A stretch of DNA of 64,000 nt from assembly GCF_004114795.1 (NCBI RefSeq), contig NZ_CP035311.1:3658001-3722000 (forward strand), given 5' to 3'. The notes beneath the pieces are model-generated. The model saw only the letters and a program-made list of their open reading frames with translations. It was not told the DNA's origin and did no database searches. Of the stretch, positions 36,259 to 46,172 are shown piece after piece; positions within the stretch are counted from its first letter, which is position 1; each line of letters opens with the position of its first letter. Origin of the DNA: Janthinobacterium sp. 17J80-10. Its GTDB lineage: Bacteria > Pseudomonadota > Gammaproteobacteria > Burkholderiales > Burkholderiaceae_D. The position numbers and the translations under genes are program-made.

Positions 36259-36738
36259 TCAGATCGGGTAAATGATGGAATTGGGGATCATCTCGGTGTC
36301 ATAAATGCACAGCCGCGATTCGAATTTCAGGCCTTCCGGGGTCTTGCGCAGGCGGTCCAGATAGCGGCCGACGCTGAAGACAGTGGATTCCTGGCTCAGC
36401 TTGGTGCGGAAGACCGCATAGTTGGCTTCGGCTTCGATGACGTCGCCCTCGACCTTGAGGATGCGCGGCAGGCCGACAACGTGGCGCTGGTAATACGGGT
36501 CGTGGAACAAGGTTTCGGTAATGCCGTAGACGCGGTCCTTCAGCATGGCGCGGCTGATCAGCGCCAGCGTGCAGAGCGGGAAGCCGCGTTCGTAATTTTC
36601 GCGCGGCTGCACCTTGTATTCGCATTCTTCAGAAAACAGGCTCACCCATTGATCCCAGTCTTCGCTGTCGATCGCGGCAGCGTAATCGGCATACAGCTGG
36701 GTCAATGCCTGATAAGTGGTGAAATCGATCATTGTCAT
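36259..36738 (-). CDS. nagH: Salicylate 5-hydroxylase, small oxygenase subunit
   Basis: Beta subunit (159 aa) of a ring-hydroxylating oxygenase, SnoaL-like cone fold. Matches the NagH pattern: [10 protein letters not shown]-like [40 protein letters not shown] and the C-terminal [16 protein letters not shown]. The ATG overlaps the nagG stop (ATGA), indicating coupled synthesis of the subunits in equal amounts. Structural, not catalytic, in known systems. Confidence 0.93.
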   Translation of the reverse strand: MTMIDFTTYQALTQLYADYAAAIDSEDWDQWVSLFSEECEYKVQPRENYERGFPLCTLALISRAMLKDRVYGITETLFHDPYYQRHVVGLPRILKVEGDVIEAEANYAVFRTKLSQESTVFSVGRYLDRLRKTPEGLKFESRLCIYDTEMIPNSIIYPI

Positions 36739-38000
36739 ACTCCCATGGCTTCACGCCAGTATTCGTACATGCCGCGGATCAGCGTCTCGGTGACCATGTG
36801 GTCGGTGTCGCCCACTTCGGTGCCGCCGAGTTCGGCCACGGCGCGGTGCGCCGGCTTTTGCTCGAAACCGAATTGCGACAGTTCGATCACTTCGCCGTCA
36901 TCGGCAGAGACGAAGCCGGCAGGGCCGAACAGGTTGGCCTGGATCAGGCGGCGCTGCACCATTTCCGGGGTATCGTCCTCGAAAGCGAAATGGGTCCAGA
37001 CGAAATCGAAGGAGCCGTTGCCGTTGGGCTGGATGTGGCGGGTCGAGACGCTGTTGACCTGCTGCTGGAAGATCACGCTGGGGAACAGCGTCATCATCAC
37101 GGCGGTCGGGCCGCCCCACCAGTCTTCCTGGACGATGTCGAGCAGGCGCGGGTCGTTGACCTGCATGGATTCCTTGAAGCTGGTGACGCCGGCGGTGACT
37201 TCCTCGGACTTGACCTTGGCATTGTTGCGGGTCGAGATCATGGCGGCGTGGCGGTGGCGCGCATCCATCTTGAGTTCCGACTTGTTATCCGCGCGCCACA
37301 GGCCATAGGTGACGAACCAGGTATGCAGGAGCCCGGGGTGGTACGGGTCCTTGATGTTTTCCTGCATCAGCTTCCAGTTTCCGGGGATGCGCTGGCGGTT
37401 GTAGCCGAGGATCTTCAGCTGGCGGCCGTTGAACAGGCGGTCGAAGTACTTGATGATCTCCGGGCCCATGAAGTCTTCCAGCGATTCGATCTCGTGGTCG
37501 AACGAGGCGAACACGACGCCGCCGCGGGTGGCGACCTTCAGCTTGGTCAGGCCATGGTCTTCCACCTTGAAGTCTTTCGGCATGCCGCCGACGACCTTGC
37601 CGTCCTGCTTGACGCCGCGCCGGAAGGGCACGCCCTGCAGGTCGCCCTTGAGCGTGTAATTCCACTGGTGGTAGGGGCACACCAGTTCCTTCTTGTTGCC
37701 GTGGCGCTCGCGGCAGAATTGCATGCCGCGGTGGGCGCAGACGTTTTCCACCACGTGGATCGTGCCATCTTCGGTGCGCGTCATGATGACCGAGCGCTCG
37801 CCCACCACGGTGCGCTTGAAGTCGCCGGGGTTGGGAACTTCCGCTTCCAGGCCGACATAGCACCAGTGCTTGTTGTAGAACAGGCGGTCGAGTTCGCGCT
37901 TGTAGATTGCCGGGTCGGTATAGGCCCAGAAAGGAATGCGGCTGGTGCCCGTGCCTTCCCAGGCCGGATCAACCGGAAAAACGGAGGGATTGTTACGCAT
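36735..38000 (-). CDS. nagG: Salicylate 5-hydroxylase, large oxygenase subunit
   Basis: Alpha subunit (421 aa) that hydroxylates salicylate at C5 to gentisate. Rieske ligands Cys88/His90 (CAHRG) and Cys108/His111 (CPYH); mononuclear iron site DPYHPGLLH with His221 and His226, plus the bridging Asp218. Blocks such as [20 protein letters not shown] and [15 protein letters not shown] are close to NagG of Ralstonia sp. U2 as I remember it. GGAGA lies upstream of the ATG at 38000. The benzoate-dioxygenase and anthranilate-type relatives are less similar. Confidence 0.92.
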   Translation of the reverse strand: MRNNPSVFPVDPAWEGTGTSRIPFWAYTDPAIYKRELDRLFYNKHWCYVGLEAEVPNPGDFKRTVVGERSVIMTRTEDGTIHVVENVCAHRGMQFCRERHGNKKELVCPYHQWNYTLKGDLQGVPFRRGVKQDGKVVGGMPKDFKVEDHGLTKLKVATRGGVVFASFDHEIESLEDFMGPEIIKYFDRLFNGRQLKILGYNRQRIPGNWKLMQENIKDPYHPGLLHTWFVTYGLWRADNKSELKMDARHRHAAMISTRNNAKVKSEEVTAGVTSFKESMQVNDPRLLDIVQEDWWGGPTAVMMTLFPSVIFQQQVNSVSTRHIQPNGNGSFDFVWTHFAFEDDTPEMVQRRLIQANLFGPAGFVSADDGEVIELSQFGFEQKPAHRAVAELGGTEVGDTDHMVTETLIRGMYEYWREAMGV

Positions 38001-38037
38001 TGCTGTCTCCTCTAGTTCTGATAAATTGCAGGCCGTC

Positions 38038-38736
38038 TCAGGCGGCTACTTTGACGACGATTTCACCGAGGCCGGCGATGCTGCCGCGCATTTCGTCGCC
38101 GCGCTTGACTGCATTCACGCCTTCCGGGGTGCCGGTCATGATGATGTCGCCCGGCTCGATGGTTTCGTACTGCGACAGGTAGGCGATCGACTCGGCCACC
38201 GACCAGATCAGCTTGGCGATATCGGATGACTGGCGCGATTCGCCGTTGACGGTCAGGGCAATCGCCGCTTCATGCGGGTGGCCGATTTCAGCTGCGCGTT
38301 GGATGGCGCCGATCGGCGCCGATTGCGCAAACGACTTGCCGAATTCCCAGGGACGGCCCTTGTCGCGCGCATCCAGCTGCAAATCGCGGCGCGTCATGTC
38401 GAGGCCGACGGCATAGCCGTAGACGTGCTCGAGCGCCTGCTCGACGGGGATGTTCTTGCCGCCCTTGCCGATGGCGACCACCAGCTCGATTTCATGATGG
38501 AAGTTTTCCGTCATCGGCGGATACGGCACGGTGACGCCGGCTTCGCCCACGGCGACCGACGCGCAAGCCGGCTTCATGAAAAAGAAGGGCGGATCGCGGT
38601 CCGGGTCCTTGCCCATTTCGCGCGCATGGGCAGCGTAGTTGCGGCCGACGCAGTAGATGCGGTTGACGGGAAACTGCTCGCTGCGTCCGGCGACGGCCAG
38701 CGTATAGACAGGTGCGGGAGAAACGGCGTATTCCAT
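38038..38736 (-). CDS. nagK: Fumarylpyruvate hydrolase
   Basis: FAH-fold hydrolase of 232 aa that splits fumarylpyruvate into fumarate and pyruvate. Typical motifs: IYCVGRNYAAHAREMGKDPD near the N-terminus, the metal-ligand ENFHHEIELVVAIG segment with two Glu, and TGTPEGVNAVKRGD near the end. The ATG at 38736 is preferred; an in-frame TTG four codons upstream (38748) is also possible, and neither has a strong ribosome binding site. Lies between nagI and nagG. Confidence 0.92.
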   Translation of the reverse strand: MEYAVSPAPVYTLAVAGRSEQFPVNRIYCVGRNYAAHAREMGKDPDRDPPFFFMKPACASVAVGEAGVTVPYPPMTENFHHEIELVVAIGKGGKNIPVEQALEHVYGYAVGLDMTRRDLQLDARDKGRPWEFGKSFAQSAPIGAIQRAAEIGHPHEAAIALTVNGESRQSSDIAKLIWSVAESIAYLSQYETIEPGDIIMTGTPEGVNAVKRGDEMRGSIAGLGEIVVKVAA

Positions 38737-38757
38737 GATCGGGTCCAATACGGTTGA

Positions 38758-39804
38758 TTAAATTTTTTCTTCGCGCCACAGGCCCAGCGCTTGCTGGCAG
38801 GGACGGTCCGAGTAGCTGAACAGGATGGTGTCTTCTTTGGCGCGCAATTCCAGCGCGTGCCAGGACGGCACGACGAACACATCGTTGGGCGCAAATTCAA
38901 AGGTCTGGTCGCCGATCTGCGCTGTGCCGCCGCCTTCGAGACAGGCATACACGGTGCCGTCGGTGCTGCGATAGGGACGCGTGACGCAGCCCTTGGCCAG
39001 GCGCTGGGCGAAGGCCCCGATGGTCGGCATGGGAGATGCGCCCGTGGCCGGATTGACGAAACGGAATTTGTGGCCGAAGTGCGGATCGGCGGGCGTCTCG
39101 GCCACGGCCAGCAGCGAAGCGCGCGTCTTGGCGAACGGGTAGACAAAGACCTTGGTCGGCTGATCCGGGGTCTGGTAAAAATCGACCGGCACCATGTTGT
39201 TGCCAAAGCGCGCAAGTGCATCGCCTTCCGGACGGACGGCTTGCTGCGAAGCCGCCCTGCCCGGCTCGGCAAAGCCGGCGCCATAGAAACGCACGGTCGG
39301 GATGTCCAGGCCATCGAGCCAGACCACCGGCTCGTTGCCGAGGTTGCCGTGGTCATGGAAGGTCCACGACGGCGTGATGATGAAGTCGCCGCGGCGCATG
39401 GTGGTGCGCTCGCCGTCGACGGCCGTGTAGGCGCCTTCGCCATCGAGCACCAGGCGCAGCGCCGACTGGCTGTGACGGTGCGCGGGAGCGACTTCGCCCG
39501 GCAGGATCAGCTGCAGGCCGGCGTACAGGGACGAGGTGATCGCCGACTGCCCGCGCAGCGCCGGGTTTTCCAGGATCAAAACGCGGCGCTCGGCTTCCTC
39601 GGCCGTGATCAGGCGGCCCGCTTCCATGATCTGCTCGCGGATCTCGGCATAGCGCCAGCCGGCGGCGACGGCGTCGGTGCGCGGCGTCGGCGGCACCAGC
39701 GCGCCCAGCACTTCCCACAGCGGGGTCAGGTTGCTGGCGGAAATGCGCTGGTAAAACTGCTGGCGTTCATCGCGAACCGCCTGGGGCAAGGTCTGTGCAT
39801 GCAT
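38758..39804 (-). CDS. nagI: Gentisate 1,2-dioxygenase
   Basis: Bicupin Fe(II) ring-cleavage dioxygenase, gentisate to maleylpyruvate, 348 aa. First cupin motif AHRHSQSALRLVLDGEGAY (His ligands at the iron site) with GDFIITPSWTFHDHGN; second cupin around 270-330 (DVFVVPSWHALELR). ATG at 39804 chosen from AGGAAG upstream and the normal family length; the longer frame runs back into nagAa. Located 31 bp after nagAa. Confidence 0.94.
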   Translation of the reverse strand: MHAQTLPQAVRDERQQFYQRISASNLTPLWEVLGALVPPTPRTDAVAAGWRYAEIREQIMEAGRLITAEEAERRVLILENPALRGQSAITSSLYAGLQLILPGEVAPAHRHSQSALRLVLDGEGAYTAVDGERTTMRRGDFIITPSWTFHDHGNLGNEPVVWLDGLDIPTVRFYGAGFAEPGRAASQQAVRPEGDALARFGNNMVPVDFYQTPDQPTKVFVYPFAKTRASLLAVAETPADPHFGHKFRFVNPATGASPMPTIGAFAQRLAKGCVTRPYRSTDGTVYACLEGGGTAQIGDQTFEFAPNDVFVVPSWHALELRAKEDTILFSYSDRPCQQALGLWREEKI

Positions 39805-39835
39805 TGGTTGGTCTTCCTCTTCTCGTCTTTTCTGT

Positions 39836-40822
39836 TCAGGTTGCGCTGGGATAGAAAGCGTCGGCGTAGACATGCTCGTGCGGGATGCCTTTTTGCCGCA
39901 CCAGCATGGCTGCCGCATCCACCATGGGCGGCGCGCCGCACAGGTAGGCGCGCCAGCCTTCCAGGCTGTCCCAGTCCTGCGCCACGGCATCGGTCACCAG
40001 CCCGCTGCGATACGCCGGGTTGTCCGAGCCGGTGGCGACGACGACATGCACATGCAGGTTGGCATGGCGGGCCGCCAGGTCCTGCAGCCAGTCGAAGCCA
40101 TAGATGTCGCGCGTCGAGCGCACGCCGAAATACAGGTGGATCGGATTGCTCATGCCGGCAGCGAGCGCGCCGCGCACGATCGACAGGACGGGTGCCAGCC
40201 CCGTGCCGCCGCCGATGCACAGCATTGGCCCGGCATGCTTCTGGCGCAGGTACGCCGTGCCCAGCGGGCCGGAGACGCGCACCGCATCGCCCACCTTCAG
40301 CTGTTGATCGATGTAAGTACTTACTCGGCCATTGGGCACGATGCGCACGTGGAATTCGAGTTCTTCGTCGCCAGCAATGCCGGCCATCGAATACGGCCGG
40401 ATGTGCTCCGGCGAAAACTGCAGGGTGGCGTACTGGCCGGCAGAAAATGCCAGTGGCTTGGCCGGACGCAGGCGCAGACGCTTGATATCGTGGGTCATGT
40501 CCTCGATGGCCAGCACGGTCGCCTTGAGAATACGGGCGGGATGATTGACGACTTCATCCACATCAGGAATTTCAATAGTGCAACTTTCTGTCAGAACGCT
40601 CATGCAAGCCAGCACGTAACGGCCTTCATTCGGATTGGTCACTTTCGCTTCCGGCCCGGATTCGAGGATCTGGCCGTCGACCACCTTGCAGCGGCACGTG
40701 CCGCAGCGGCCCGACATGCAGCTGTACGACACCGGAATGCCGTTTTCACGCAGCGTTTCCAGCAAATTCGTACCGGCATTCACGGTCAATGTGCGGTCGA
40801 GAGGTTGTACGACGAGTTCCAT
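39836..40822 (-). CDS. nagAa: Ferredoxin reductase of salicylate 5-hydroxylase
   Basis: Iron-sulfur flavoprotein reductase, 328 aa. The N-terminal plant-type 2Fe-2S domain has Cys35, Cys40, Cys43 and Cys73 ([16 protein letters not shown]). The FAD domain has RPYSMAG near 175 and the NAD domain [15 protein letters not shown] near 220. It supplies electrons from NAD(P)H to NagAb. First gene of the operon, starting 111 bp from nagR on the opposite strand. Length equals NagAa of Ralstonia sp. U2 as remembered. Confidence 0.92.
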   Translation of the reverse strand: MELVVQPLDRTLTVNAGTNLLETLRENGIPVSYSCMSGRCGTCRCKVVDGQILESGPEAKVTNPNEGRYVLACMSVLTESCTIEIPDVDEVVNHPARILKATVLAIEDMTHDIKRLRLRPAKPLAFSAGQYATLQFSPEHIRPYSMAGIAGDEELEFHVRIVPNGRVSTYIDQQLKVGDAVRVSGPLGTAYLRQKHAGPMLCIGGGTGLAPVLSIVRGALAAGMSNPIHLYFGVRSTRDIYGFDWLQDLAARHANLHVHVVVATGSDNPAYRSGLVTDAVAQDWDSLEGWRAYLCGAPPMVDAAAMLVRQKGIPHEHVYADAFYPSAT

Positions 40823-40895
40823 GTCTTGCGGCAATCCTGCGTTGTGATCAGTTGAACAGGATTCTATTAACCGCACTAAAATTAATCTATAGAAT

Positions 40896-40926
40896 ATGGT
40901 GAATCTTATGTATCACTGAAATGAAT
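40896..40926 (-). promoter_or_regulatory. NahR/NagR-type operator and operon promoter region
   Basis: The NahR recognition motif is ATTCACGCTN2TGAT. On the minus strand, 40926-40912 reads ATTCATTTCAGTGAT, nine of thirteen fixed positions. A second partial copy, ATTCACCAT, is at 40904-40896. Together they cover about 30 bp, the footprint size known for NahR, ending about 74 bp upstream of the nagAa ATG. A possible -10 (TAGAAT) lies near 40866-40861. No good -35 is seen, as expected for an activator-dependent promoter. The site also touches the nagR start, allowing autoregulation. Confidence 0.6.
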
Positions 40927-40933
40927 ATTACTT

Positions 40934-41836
40934 ATGGACTTGAAAGACCTCGATTTGAACCTGCTGCTGGTATTTAACCAACTGCTCTTGCAGCGGCGCG
41001 TCTCCGCCGTGGGAGAAAAGCTTGGCCTGAGCCAGCCAGCCGTCAGCAATGCCTTGAAACGGTTACGCCTTTTGCTGAACGATGAACTGTTCCTGCGCAC
41101 GTCCCGCGGCATGGAGCCCACGCCGTACGCGCTGCAACTGGCAGAGCCGATTGCGTATGCCCTGAACACCATCGAAACCAGCCTCAACCAGCGCGCCACC
41201 TTCGATGCCGCCAGCAGCAAACGGCGCTTCACGATCGGCATGAACGACATCGGCGAGATTTATTTCCTGCCCAGGCTGATGGACAAGCTGGCCAGCATCG
41301 CGCCAGGCGTCTCCGTCAACACCGTGCGCCATGCCTCGCTCAATTTGCGCGAGGCAATGGAGGCAGGCCAGGTGGACCTGGCCGTCGGCCTGTTGCCGGA
41401 ACTGAAAGCGGGATTTTTCCAGCGCCGCCTGTTCAAGCAGCGTTATGTCTGCATGTTCCGCACGGGACATGCCCTGGACAAGGAGCAGATCAGCGCGGCG
41501 GAATTTTCCGGCGCCGAGCATGTGCTGGTGGGCGCCTCCGAGATCGGTCACGCCAGGATCGATGAAACCATTGCCGCCAGGGGCATCCGCCGCAACGTCA
41601 AGCTGACGGTGCCGCACTTTGTCGCGGTCGGCCATATCCTGTCGCGCACCGACATGGTGGCAACGGTGCCGGAACGCTATGCGCAGGAATGCCTGGCGCC
41701 GTTCGGACTGAAATCCGCGCCGGTGCCGGTGGAATTGCCGGAAATTGCCATCAGCCTGTTCTGGCATGCCAAGTACCACAAGGAACCCGGCATCCAGTGG
41801 CTGCGCGGCGTGATGTTCGATACGTTCGCCGATTGA
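40934..41836 (+). CDS. nagR: LysR-type salicylate-responsive activator, NahR/NagR family
   Basis: 300-aa regulator. The N-terminal MDLKDLDLNLLLVFNQLL and QPAVSNALKRLR (helix-turn-helix, about 6-65) and internal blocks FTIGMNDIGEIYFLPRLMD, TVPHFVAVGHILSRTD and EIAISLFWHAKYHK are nearly those of NahR, which answers to salicylate. It is divergent from the operon it should control. Weak ribosome binding site before the ATG at 40934. Convergent with benD, 8 bp between the stops. Confidence 0.93.
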   Translation: MDLKDLDLNLLLVFNQLLLQRRVSAVGEKLGLSQPAVSNALKRLRLLLNDELFLRTSRGMEPTPYALQLAEPIAYALNTIETSLNQRATFDAASSKRRFTIGMNDIGEIYFLPRLMDKLASIAPGVSVNTVRHASLNLREAMEAGQVDLAVGLLPELKAGFFQRRLFKQRYVCMFRTGHALDKEQISAAEFSGAEHVLVGASEIGHARIDETIAARGIRRNVKLTVPHFVAVGHILSRTDMVATVPERYAQECLAPFGLKSAPVPVELPEIAISLFWHAKYHKEPGIQWLRGVMFDTFAD

Positions 41837-41844
41837 GCGCAGGG

Positions 41845-42630
41845 TCAGCCCTGGTCGCCGCCGCCCACCGGCAGGATGGTGCCGGTGATGTAGGAAGCCT
41901 CGTCGGACGCCAGGAACAGGATGGCGCGCACCTGCTCGTCGATGGTGCCGTAGCGGCCCATCAGGGTGGATGCCTTGGTCTGGTCGATGATGCCCTGATA
42001 CCAGACTTCTTCCTGCGGCGAAAGCTTGTTGGGGTTGCGCGGCACCTTGCGCGGCGGCGCCTCGGTGCCACCGGTAGCGACCGCATTGACGCGGATGCCA
42101 TCGGCCGCGTGTTCCAGCGCCAGGCTGACCGTCATGGCATTGACGCCGCCCTTGGAAGCCGAGTAGGGAATGCGATAGATGCCGCGCGTGGCGATCGACG
42201 AGATATTGACGATGACGCCTGCCTTGCGCTCGATCATTGCCGGCAATACCGCACGGCACGACCAGAGTGTGGGAAACAGCGATCGGCGTACTTCCGCCTC
42301 GATCTCCGCTTCCTGGTATTCCTGGTAAGGCTTGGCCCAGATGGTGCCACCGACGTTATTGATCATCACGTCCACGCGGCCATGCGCGTCGAGCGCGGTT
42401 TGCACCACTTTCTGCGCGCCGGCATAGGTTTCCAGGTCGGCATGGACCGTCACGACGTGGCCGCCTTGCGCCGTGATTTCCGCCGCCACTTCCTGCAGCA
42501 GTTCAGAGCGGTCCGCCAGCACCAGCAGGGCGCCCTCTTCGGCGGCAGCCAGCGCCACGCCACGGCCGATGCCTTGCGCGGCGCCGGTAATGATCACAAC
42601 TTTGTCGGTAAAACGGGTATAGGTACGCAT
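41845..42630 (-). CDS. BenD-like cis-diol dehydrogenase (SDR family)
   Basis: Short-chain dehydrogenase of 261 aa. NAD-binding GAAQGIGRG near residue 17, NNVGG near 91, catalytic Ser (VNISSIATRG) and YSASK. The blocks VGGTIWAKPYQEYQEAEIEA, LFPTLWSCRAVLPAM and ATGGTEAPPRK are typical of 1,6-dihydroxycyclohexa-2,4-diene-1-carboxylate dehydrogenase (BenD/XylL), which re-aromatises the diol made by benzoate dioxygenase. No benABC genes are in the window. It may serve another ring-hydroxylation product or work with an oxygenase elsewhere. Start at 42630; the longer frame has no support. Confidence 0.85.
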   Translation of the reverse strand: MRTYTRFTDKVVIITGAAQGIGRGVALAAAEEGALLVLADRSELLQEVAAEITAQGGHVVTVHADLETYAGAQKVVQTALDAHGRVDVMINNVGGTIWAKPYQEYQEAEIEAEVRRSLFPTLWSCRAVLPAMIERKAGVIVNISSIATRGIYRIPYSASKGGVNAMTVSLALEHAADGIRVNAVATGGTEAPPRKVPRNPNKLSPQEEVWYQGIIDQTKASTLMGRYGTIDEQVRAILFLASDEASYITGTILPVGGGDQG

Positions 42631-42906
42631 GATGAGCAAGCCTCGCTGACAACAGCAAAATGGAATTGCTACGGACGATACCCCTGGCCAATTCACTGCG
42701 TCCAACACTGATTTGGTATTCATTTCATACCGGCAGGGTATAAACGATCGATTGCCTGTATGGCGAAGACAACATCTTTCACGCCAGGGAAATCTGCCAA
42801 ATGCCGACGTGGCATTAATGGTACACTTCCACCCATCCGCGGGCCTTTTTCGCCGCCGCAAGCAATTGATTCTTTAGGGTTTTATTTCATCGCAACGGAG
42901 TTCGAC

Positions 42907-43284
42907 ATGAGGATTCAACGCTTTCTGACCGCCGGCCTGCTGGCGCTCCTGGCTACGTCCGCCTTCGCCCTGGAGCGACCGTTTCCGGCGATCGCCAAGC
43001 GCGGGGTGCTCAGCCTGGGCCCCTTCCCTGAAATCGTCCTGAACGGCAGGACGCGGCAGATGTCGGCGGGCGGGCGCATTTTCAACCAGCAAAACCTGAT
43101 CCAGATGCCGGCTTCGGTCACTGGCAGCAACCTGGTCGTCAATTACACCGAGGATTTCCAGGGCAATGTCGACCGTGTATGGCTCCTGGACGAACGCGAA
43201 GCGGCGCAGACGCCGGCCCAGCAAAAAATCAACCCGGCCCAACCCGGTCAGCAGGTGCAAATCCTGATGGACCCGGTCCGGTAA
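42907..43284 (+). CDS. Exported protein of unknown function
   Basis: 125 aa with a clear signal peptide (FLTAGLLALLATSAFALE, cleavage near residue 22). The mature part is a small beta-rich chain (GVLSLGPFPEIVLNGRTRQM, NLVVNYTEDFQGNVDRVWLL) and a Gln/Pro-rich tail. No family name is known to me, but the position 24 bp before miaB and the well-formed signal suggest a real gene conserved in this group. Periplasmic or outer-membrane associated. Confidence 0.75.
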   Translation: MRIQRFLTAGLLALLATSAFALERPFPAIAKRGVLSLGPFPEIVLNGRTRQMSAGGRIFNQQNLIQMPASVTGSNLVVNYTEDFQGNVDRVWLLDEREAAQTPAQQKINPAQPGQQVQILMDPVR

Positions 43285-43308
43285 CACACCGTTTCACCAC
43301 CAGATTCA

Positions 43309-44661
43309 ATGCCAAAAAAAGTATTCATCAAAACCTTCGGCTGCCAGATGAACGAGTATGACTCGGACAAGATGGCCGATGTGCTTGGCGCGGCCGAAGG
43401 GCTGGTCAAGACCGATACGCCGGACGACGCCGACGTGATCCTTTTCAACACGTGTTCAGTGCGCGAAAAGGCGCAGGAGAAGGTCTTTTCCGACCTCGGC
43501 CGCGTGCGCGAACTCAAGCTCAAGAACCCCAACCTGGTGATCGGCGTCGGCGGTTGCGTCGCCTCCCAGGAAGGCGAAGCGATCATCAAGCGCGCGCCCT
43601 ACGTCGATGTGGTGTTCGGCCCGCAAACCCTGCACCGCCTGCCGGACCTGCTGGCGCAGCGGCGCGCCAGCGGCCGCTCGCAAGTCGACATCAGCTTCCC
43701 CGAAATCGAAAAGTTCGACCACCTGCCGCCCGCCCGCGTCGAAGGCGCCACCGCCTTTGTCTCGATCATGGAAGGCTGCAGCAAGTATTGCAGCTACTGC
43801 GTGGTGCCCTACACCCGCGGCGAGGAAGTCTCGCGCCGCTTCGACGATGTGCTGACCGAGGTTGCCGGCCTGGCCGCGCAAGGCGTCAAGGAAATCACCC
43901 TGCTGGGACAAAACGTCAACGCCTTCCGCGGCGCCATGGGCACGGGTGCGGCGGATGGCGAAACCGCCGACTTTGCGCTGCTGATCGAATACATCGCCGA
44001 GATCGACGGCATCGAACGCATCCGCTACGTCACCAGCCATCCCAAGGAATTCACCCAGCGCCTGATCGACACCTATGCCAAGGTGCCCAAGCTGGTGAAC
44101 CACCTGTACCTGCCGGCGCAGCATGGTTCCGACCGCATCCTGATGGCGATGAAGCGCGGCTATACCTCGCTGGAATACAAGTCGATCATCCGGCGCCTGC
44201 GCGAAGTGCGCCCCGACATCGCGATTTCCTCGGACTTCATCGTCGGCTTTCCCGGCGAGACCGAGGCCGACTTCGAGGCGATGATGAAACTCATCGACGA
44301 TATCGGCTACGACAACAGTTTCAGCTTCATCTTCAGTCCGCGCCCCGGCACGCCGGCGGCCAACCTGGCCGACGATACGCCCTACGATGTGAAACTGGCG
44401 CGCCTGCAGCGCCTGCAGAAAGTCATCGGCGACAATACCCGCCGCTACAGCGACGCGCTGGTGAACACCACCCGGCGCATCCTGGTCGAAGGGCCGTCGC
44501 GCAAGGACCCGAACGAATTGCAGGGACGTACGGAATGCAACCGCGTGGTGAACTTTGACGGCGGCCCCCAGGCAGCGCGCCTGGTAGGTCAAATGCTCGA
44601 CGTCAACATTACCGAGAGCTACTCCTATTCCCTGCGCGGTGCGCTGGTGCTGCAGGACTAA
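43309..44661 (+). CDS. miaB: tRNA-2-methylthio-N6-dimethylallyladenosine synthase MiaB
   Basis: Radical-SAM methylthiotransferase for ms2i6A37, 450 aa. The UPF0004 domain has cluster ligands Cys12, Cys49 and Cys83; the radical-SAM triad is Cys157/161/164 (CSKYCSYC); a TRAM domain ends the protein (about 380-445). Acts after MiaA. First gene of a conserved chain miaB-phoH-ybeY-corC-lnt. Confidence 0.96.
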   Translation: MPKKVFIKTFGCQMNEYDSDKMADVLGAAEGLVKTDTPDDADVILFNTCSVREKAQEKVFSDLGRVRELKLKNPNLVIGVGGCVASQEGEAIIKRAPYVDVVFGPQTLHRLPDLLAQRRASGRSQVDISFPEIEKFDHLPPARVEGATAFVSIMEGCSKYCSYCVVPYTRGEEVSRRFDDVLTEVAGLAAQGVKEITLLGQNVNAFRGAMGTGAADGETADFALLIEYIAEIDGIERIRYVTSHPKEFTQRLIDTYAKVPKLVNHLYLPAQHGSDRILMAMKRGYTSLEYKSIIRRLREVRPDIAISSDFIVGFPGETEADFEAMMKLIDDIGYDNSFSFIFSPRPGTPAANLADDTPYDVKLARLQRLQKVIGDNTRRYSDALVNTTRRILVEGPSRKDPNELQGRTECNRVVNFDGGPQAARLVGQMLDVNITESYSYSLRGALVLQD

Positions 44662-44668
44662 GGCAAAC

Positions 44669-45733
44669 GTGAAAAAGACCCCGGTAGAACCGCAGTATTT
44701 CACCCCCCAACCGCTCGACAACCGGCGCCTTGCCAACCTGTGCGGGCCGATGGACGAGAACATGCGCCAGATTGCCGCGGCGCTCGACGTCACGGTGTTT
44801 CGCCGCGGCGAAAAATTCATCGTCAGCGGCGCCAAGGCGGCCGATGCGCTGGCCATCCTCGAGCGCTTCTACGCCCTGGCCGACAAGGCCATCTCGATCG
44901 ACGACGTGCAACTGGCGCTGGTGGAACAGCGCGCCGGCCATAGCCAGGACTCGCGCCGCGCCGCGCGCGCATCCCGTGCGGATGCCGAAGCCGCCACCGC
45001 AGAAGCCGACGACGCCGCGATTGAAACCGCTGGCGAACCGCTGGTGCTCAAAACCCGGCGCCACGACCTGCGCGGCCGCACGCCCCACCAGAACCAATAC
45101 CTCAAAGCCGTGCTGGAACATGACGTCACCTTCGGCGTCGGCCCGGCGGGCACCGGAAAAACCTACCTGGCAGTGGCATGCGCAGTCGATGCGCTGGAGC
45201 GCGACGCCGTGCAGCGCATCGTCCTCACCCGCCCCGCCGTCGAAGCCGGCGAGCGCCTGGGCTTCCTGCCGGGCGACCTGGCGCAAAAGGTCGATCCTTA
45301 CCTGCGCCCGCTCTACGACGCCCTGTACGACCTGCTCGGCTTCGACCGCACGCAGAAGATGTTCGAGAAGCAGGCCATTGAAATCGCGCCGCTGGCCTAC
45401 ATGCGCGGGCGCACGCTCAACCATGCCTTCGTGATCCTGGACGAGGCGCAAAACACCACGCCGGAACAGATGAAGATGTTCCTGACCCGCATCGGTTTCG
45501 GCAGCAAGGCCGTCATCACCGGCGACGTCACCCAGATCGATTTGCAGCGCACCCAGAAAAGCGGCCTGGTCGATGCCATCCAGGTGCTCAAGAAGGTGCG
45601 CGGCATCGCCTTCACCCACTTCACCAGCGCCGACGTGGTGCGCCACCCGCTGGTGGGACGCATCGTCGACGCCTACGAAGCCGCCAACAAACCGGTTCGC
45701 ATCAAGAATGACAAGAACGACCACAAAGCCTGA
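44669..45733 (+). CDS. phoH: PhoH-like ATPase (YbeZ)
   Basis: 354-aa PhoH-family nucleoside-triphosphatase. An N-terminal KH-like part (about 30-85), a polar linker, and the ATPase core with GPAGTGKT (158-165), [14 protein letters not shown] and the Walker [12 protein letters not shown]. Starts with GTG at 44669; upstream in-frame codons lie inside miaB. The reading frame overlaps ybeY by 26 bp. Functionally linked to YbeY in ribosome and RNA metabolism in other bacteria. Confidence 0.93.
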   Translation: MKKTPVEPQYFTPQPLDNRRLANLCGPMDENMRQIAAALDVTVFRRGEKFIVSGAKAADALAILERFYALADKAISIDDVQLALVEQRAGHSQDSRRAARASRADAEAATAEADDAAIETAGEPLVLKTRRHDLRGRTPHQNQYLKAVLEHDVTFGVGPAGTGKTYLAVACAVDALERDAVQRIVLTRPAVEAGERLGFLPGDLAQKVDPYLRPLYDALYDLLGFDRTQKMFEKQAIEIAPLAYMRGRTLNHAFVILDEAQNTTPEQMKMFLTRIGFGSKAVITGDVTQIDLQRTQKSGLVDAIQVLKKVRGIAFTHFTSADVVRHPLVGRIVDAYEAANKPVRIKNDKNDHKA

Positions 45734-46172
45734 GCTTTCGCTTTCCGTGCAATATCCCGATCCGCGCCTGCGCGAGACGCTGCCGCGAGCGCAACTGCGG
45801 CGCTGGGTCCAGGCGGCCTTGCTTGCGCCGGCGCAGCTGACCGTGCGCTTCGTCGACGCAGACGAAGGCCGCGCGCTCAACCGCGAATACCGCGGCAAGG
45901 ATTACGCCACCAACGTGCTGACCTTTCCCTACACGGAATCCGAAGACGAACCCACCTCGGCCGACATCGTGCTGTGCACGGATGTGCTGCAAAAGGAAGC
46001 TGCCGAACAGCGCAAGACCCTGCCGGAGCATGCCGCCCACCTGGTAGTGCATGGCGTACTGCATGCGCAGGGCTACGACCATGAAGACGACACGGAAGCA
46101 GCCGAGATGGAGCAGCTGGAAGTCGAGATCCTGGCGCGCCTGGGTTTTGCCAACCCTTATCTGGAAGCTTGA
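45708..46172 (+). CDS. ybeY: Endoribonuclease YbeY
   Basis: Zinc-dependent single-strand endoribonuclease for 16S rRNA 3' maturation and ribosome quality control, 154 aa. Zinc site H115-x3-H119-x5-H125 in [12 protein letters not shown] and the substrate Arg in VLTFPY context are intact. The ATG at 45708 lies inside phoH. Confidence 0.95.
   Translation: MTRTTTKPELSLSVQYPDPRLRETLPRAQLRRWVQAALLAPAQLTVRFVDADEGRALNREYRGKDYATNVLTFPYTESEDEPTSADIVLCTDVLQKEAAEQRKTLPEHAAHLVVHGVLHAQGYDHEDDTEAAEMEQLEVEILARLGFANPYLEA

Noticed and set aside
36732-38015. 427-codon plus-strand frame opposite nagG
   Set aside because: Shadow frame; NagG on the minus strand has all iron ligands and overlaps correctly with nagH.
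38791-40485. 564-codon plus-strand frame opposite nagI and nagAa
   Set aside because: Composition is that of an antisense shadow and it spans two real genes and their spacer.
43456-44856. 466-codon minus-strand frame opposite miaB and phoH
   Set aside because: No motifs; crosses two genes with complete catalytic signatures on the other strand.
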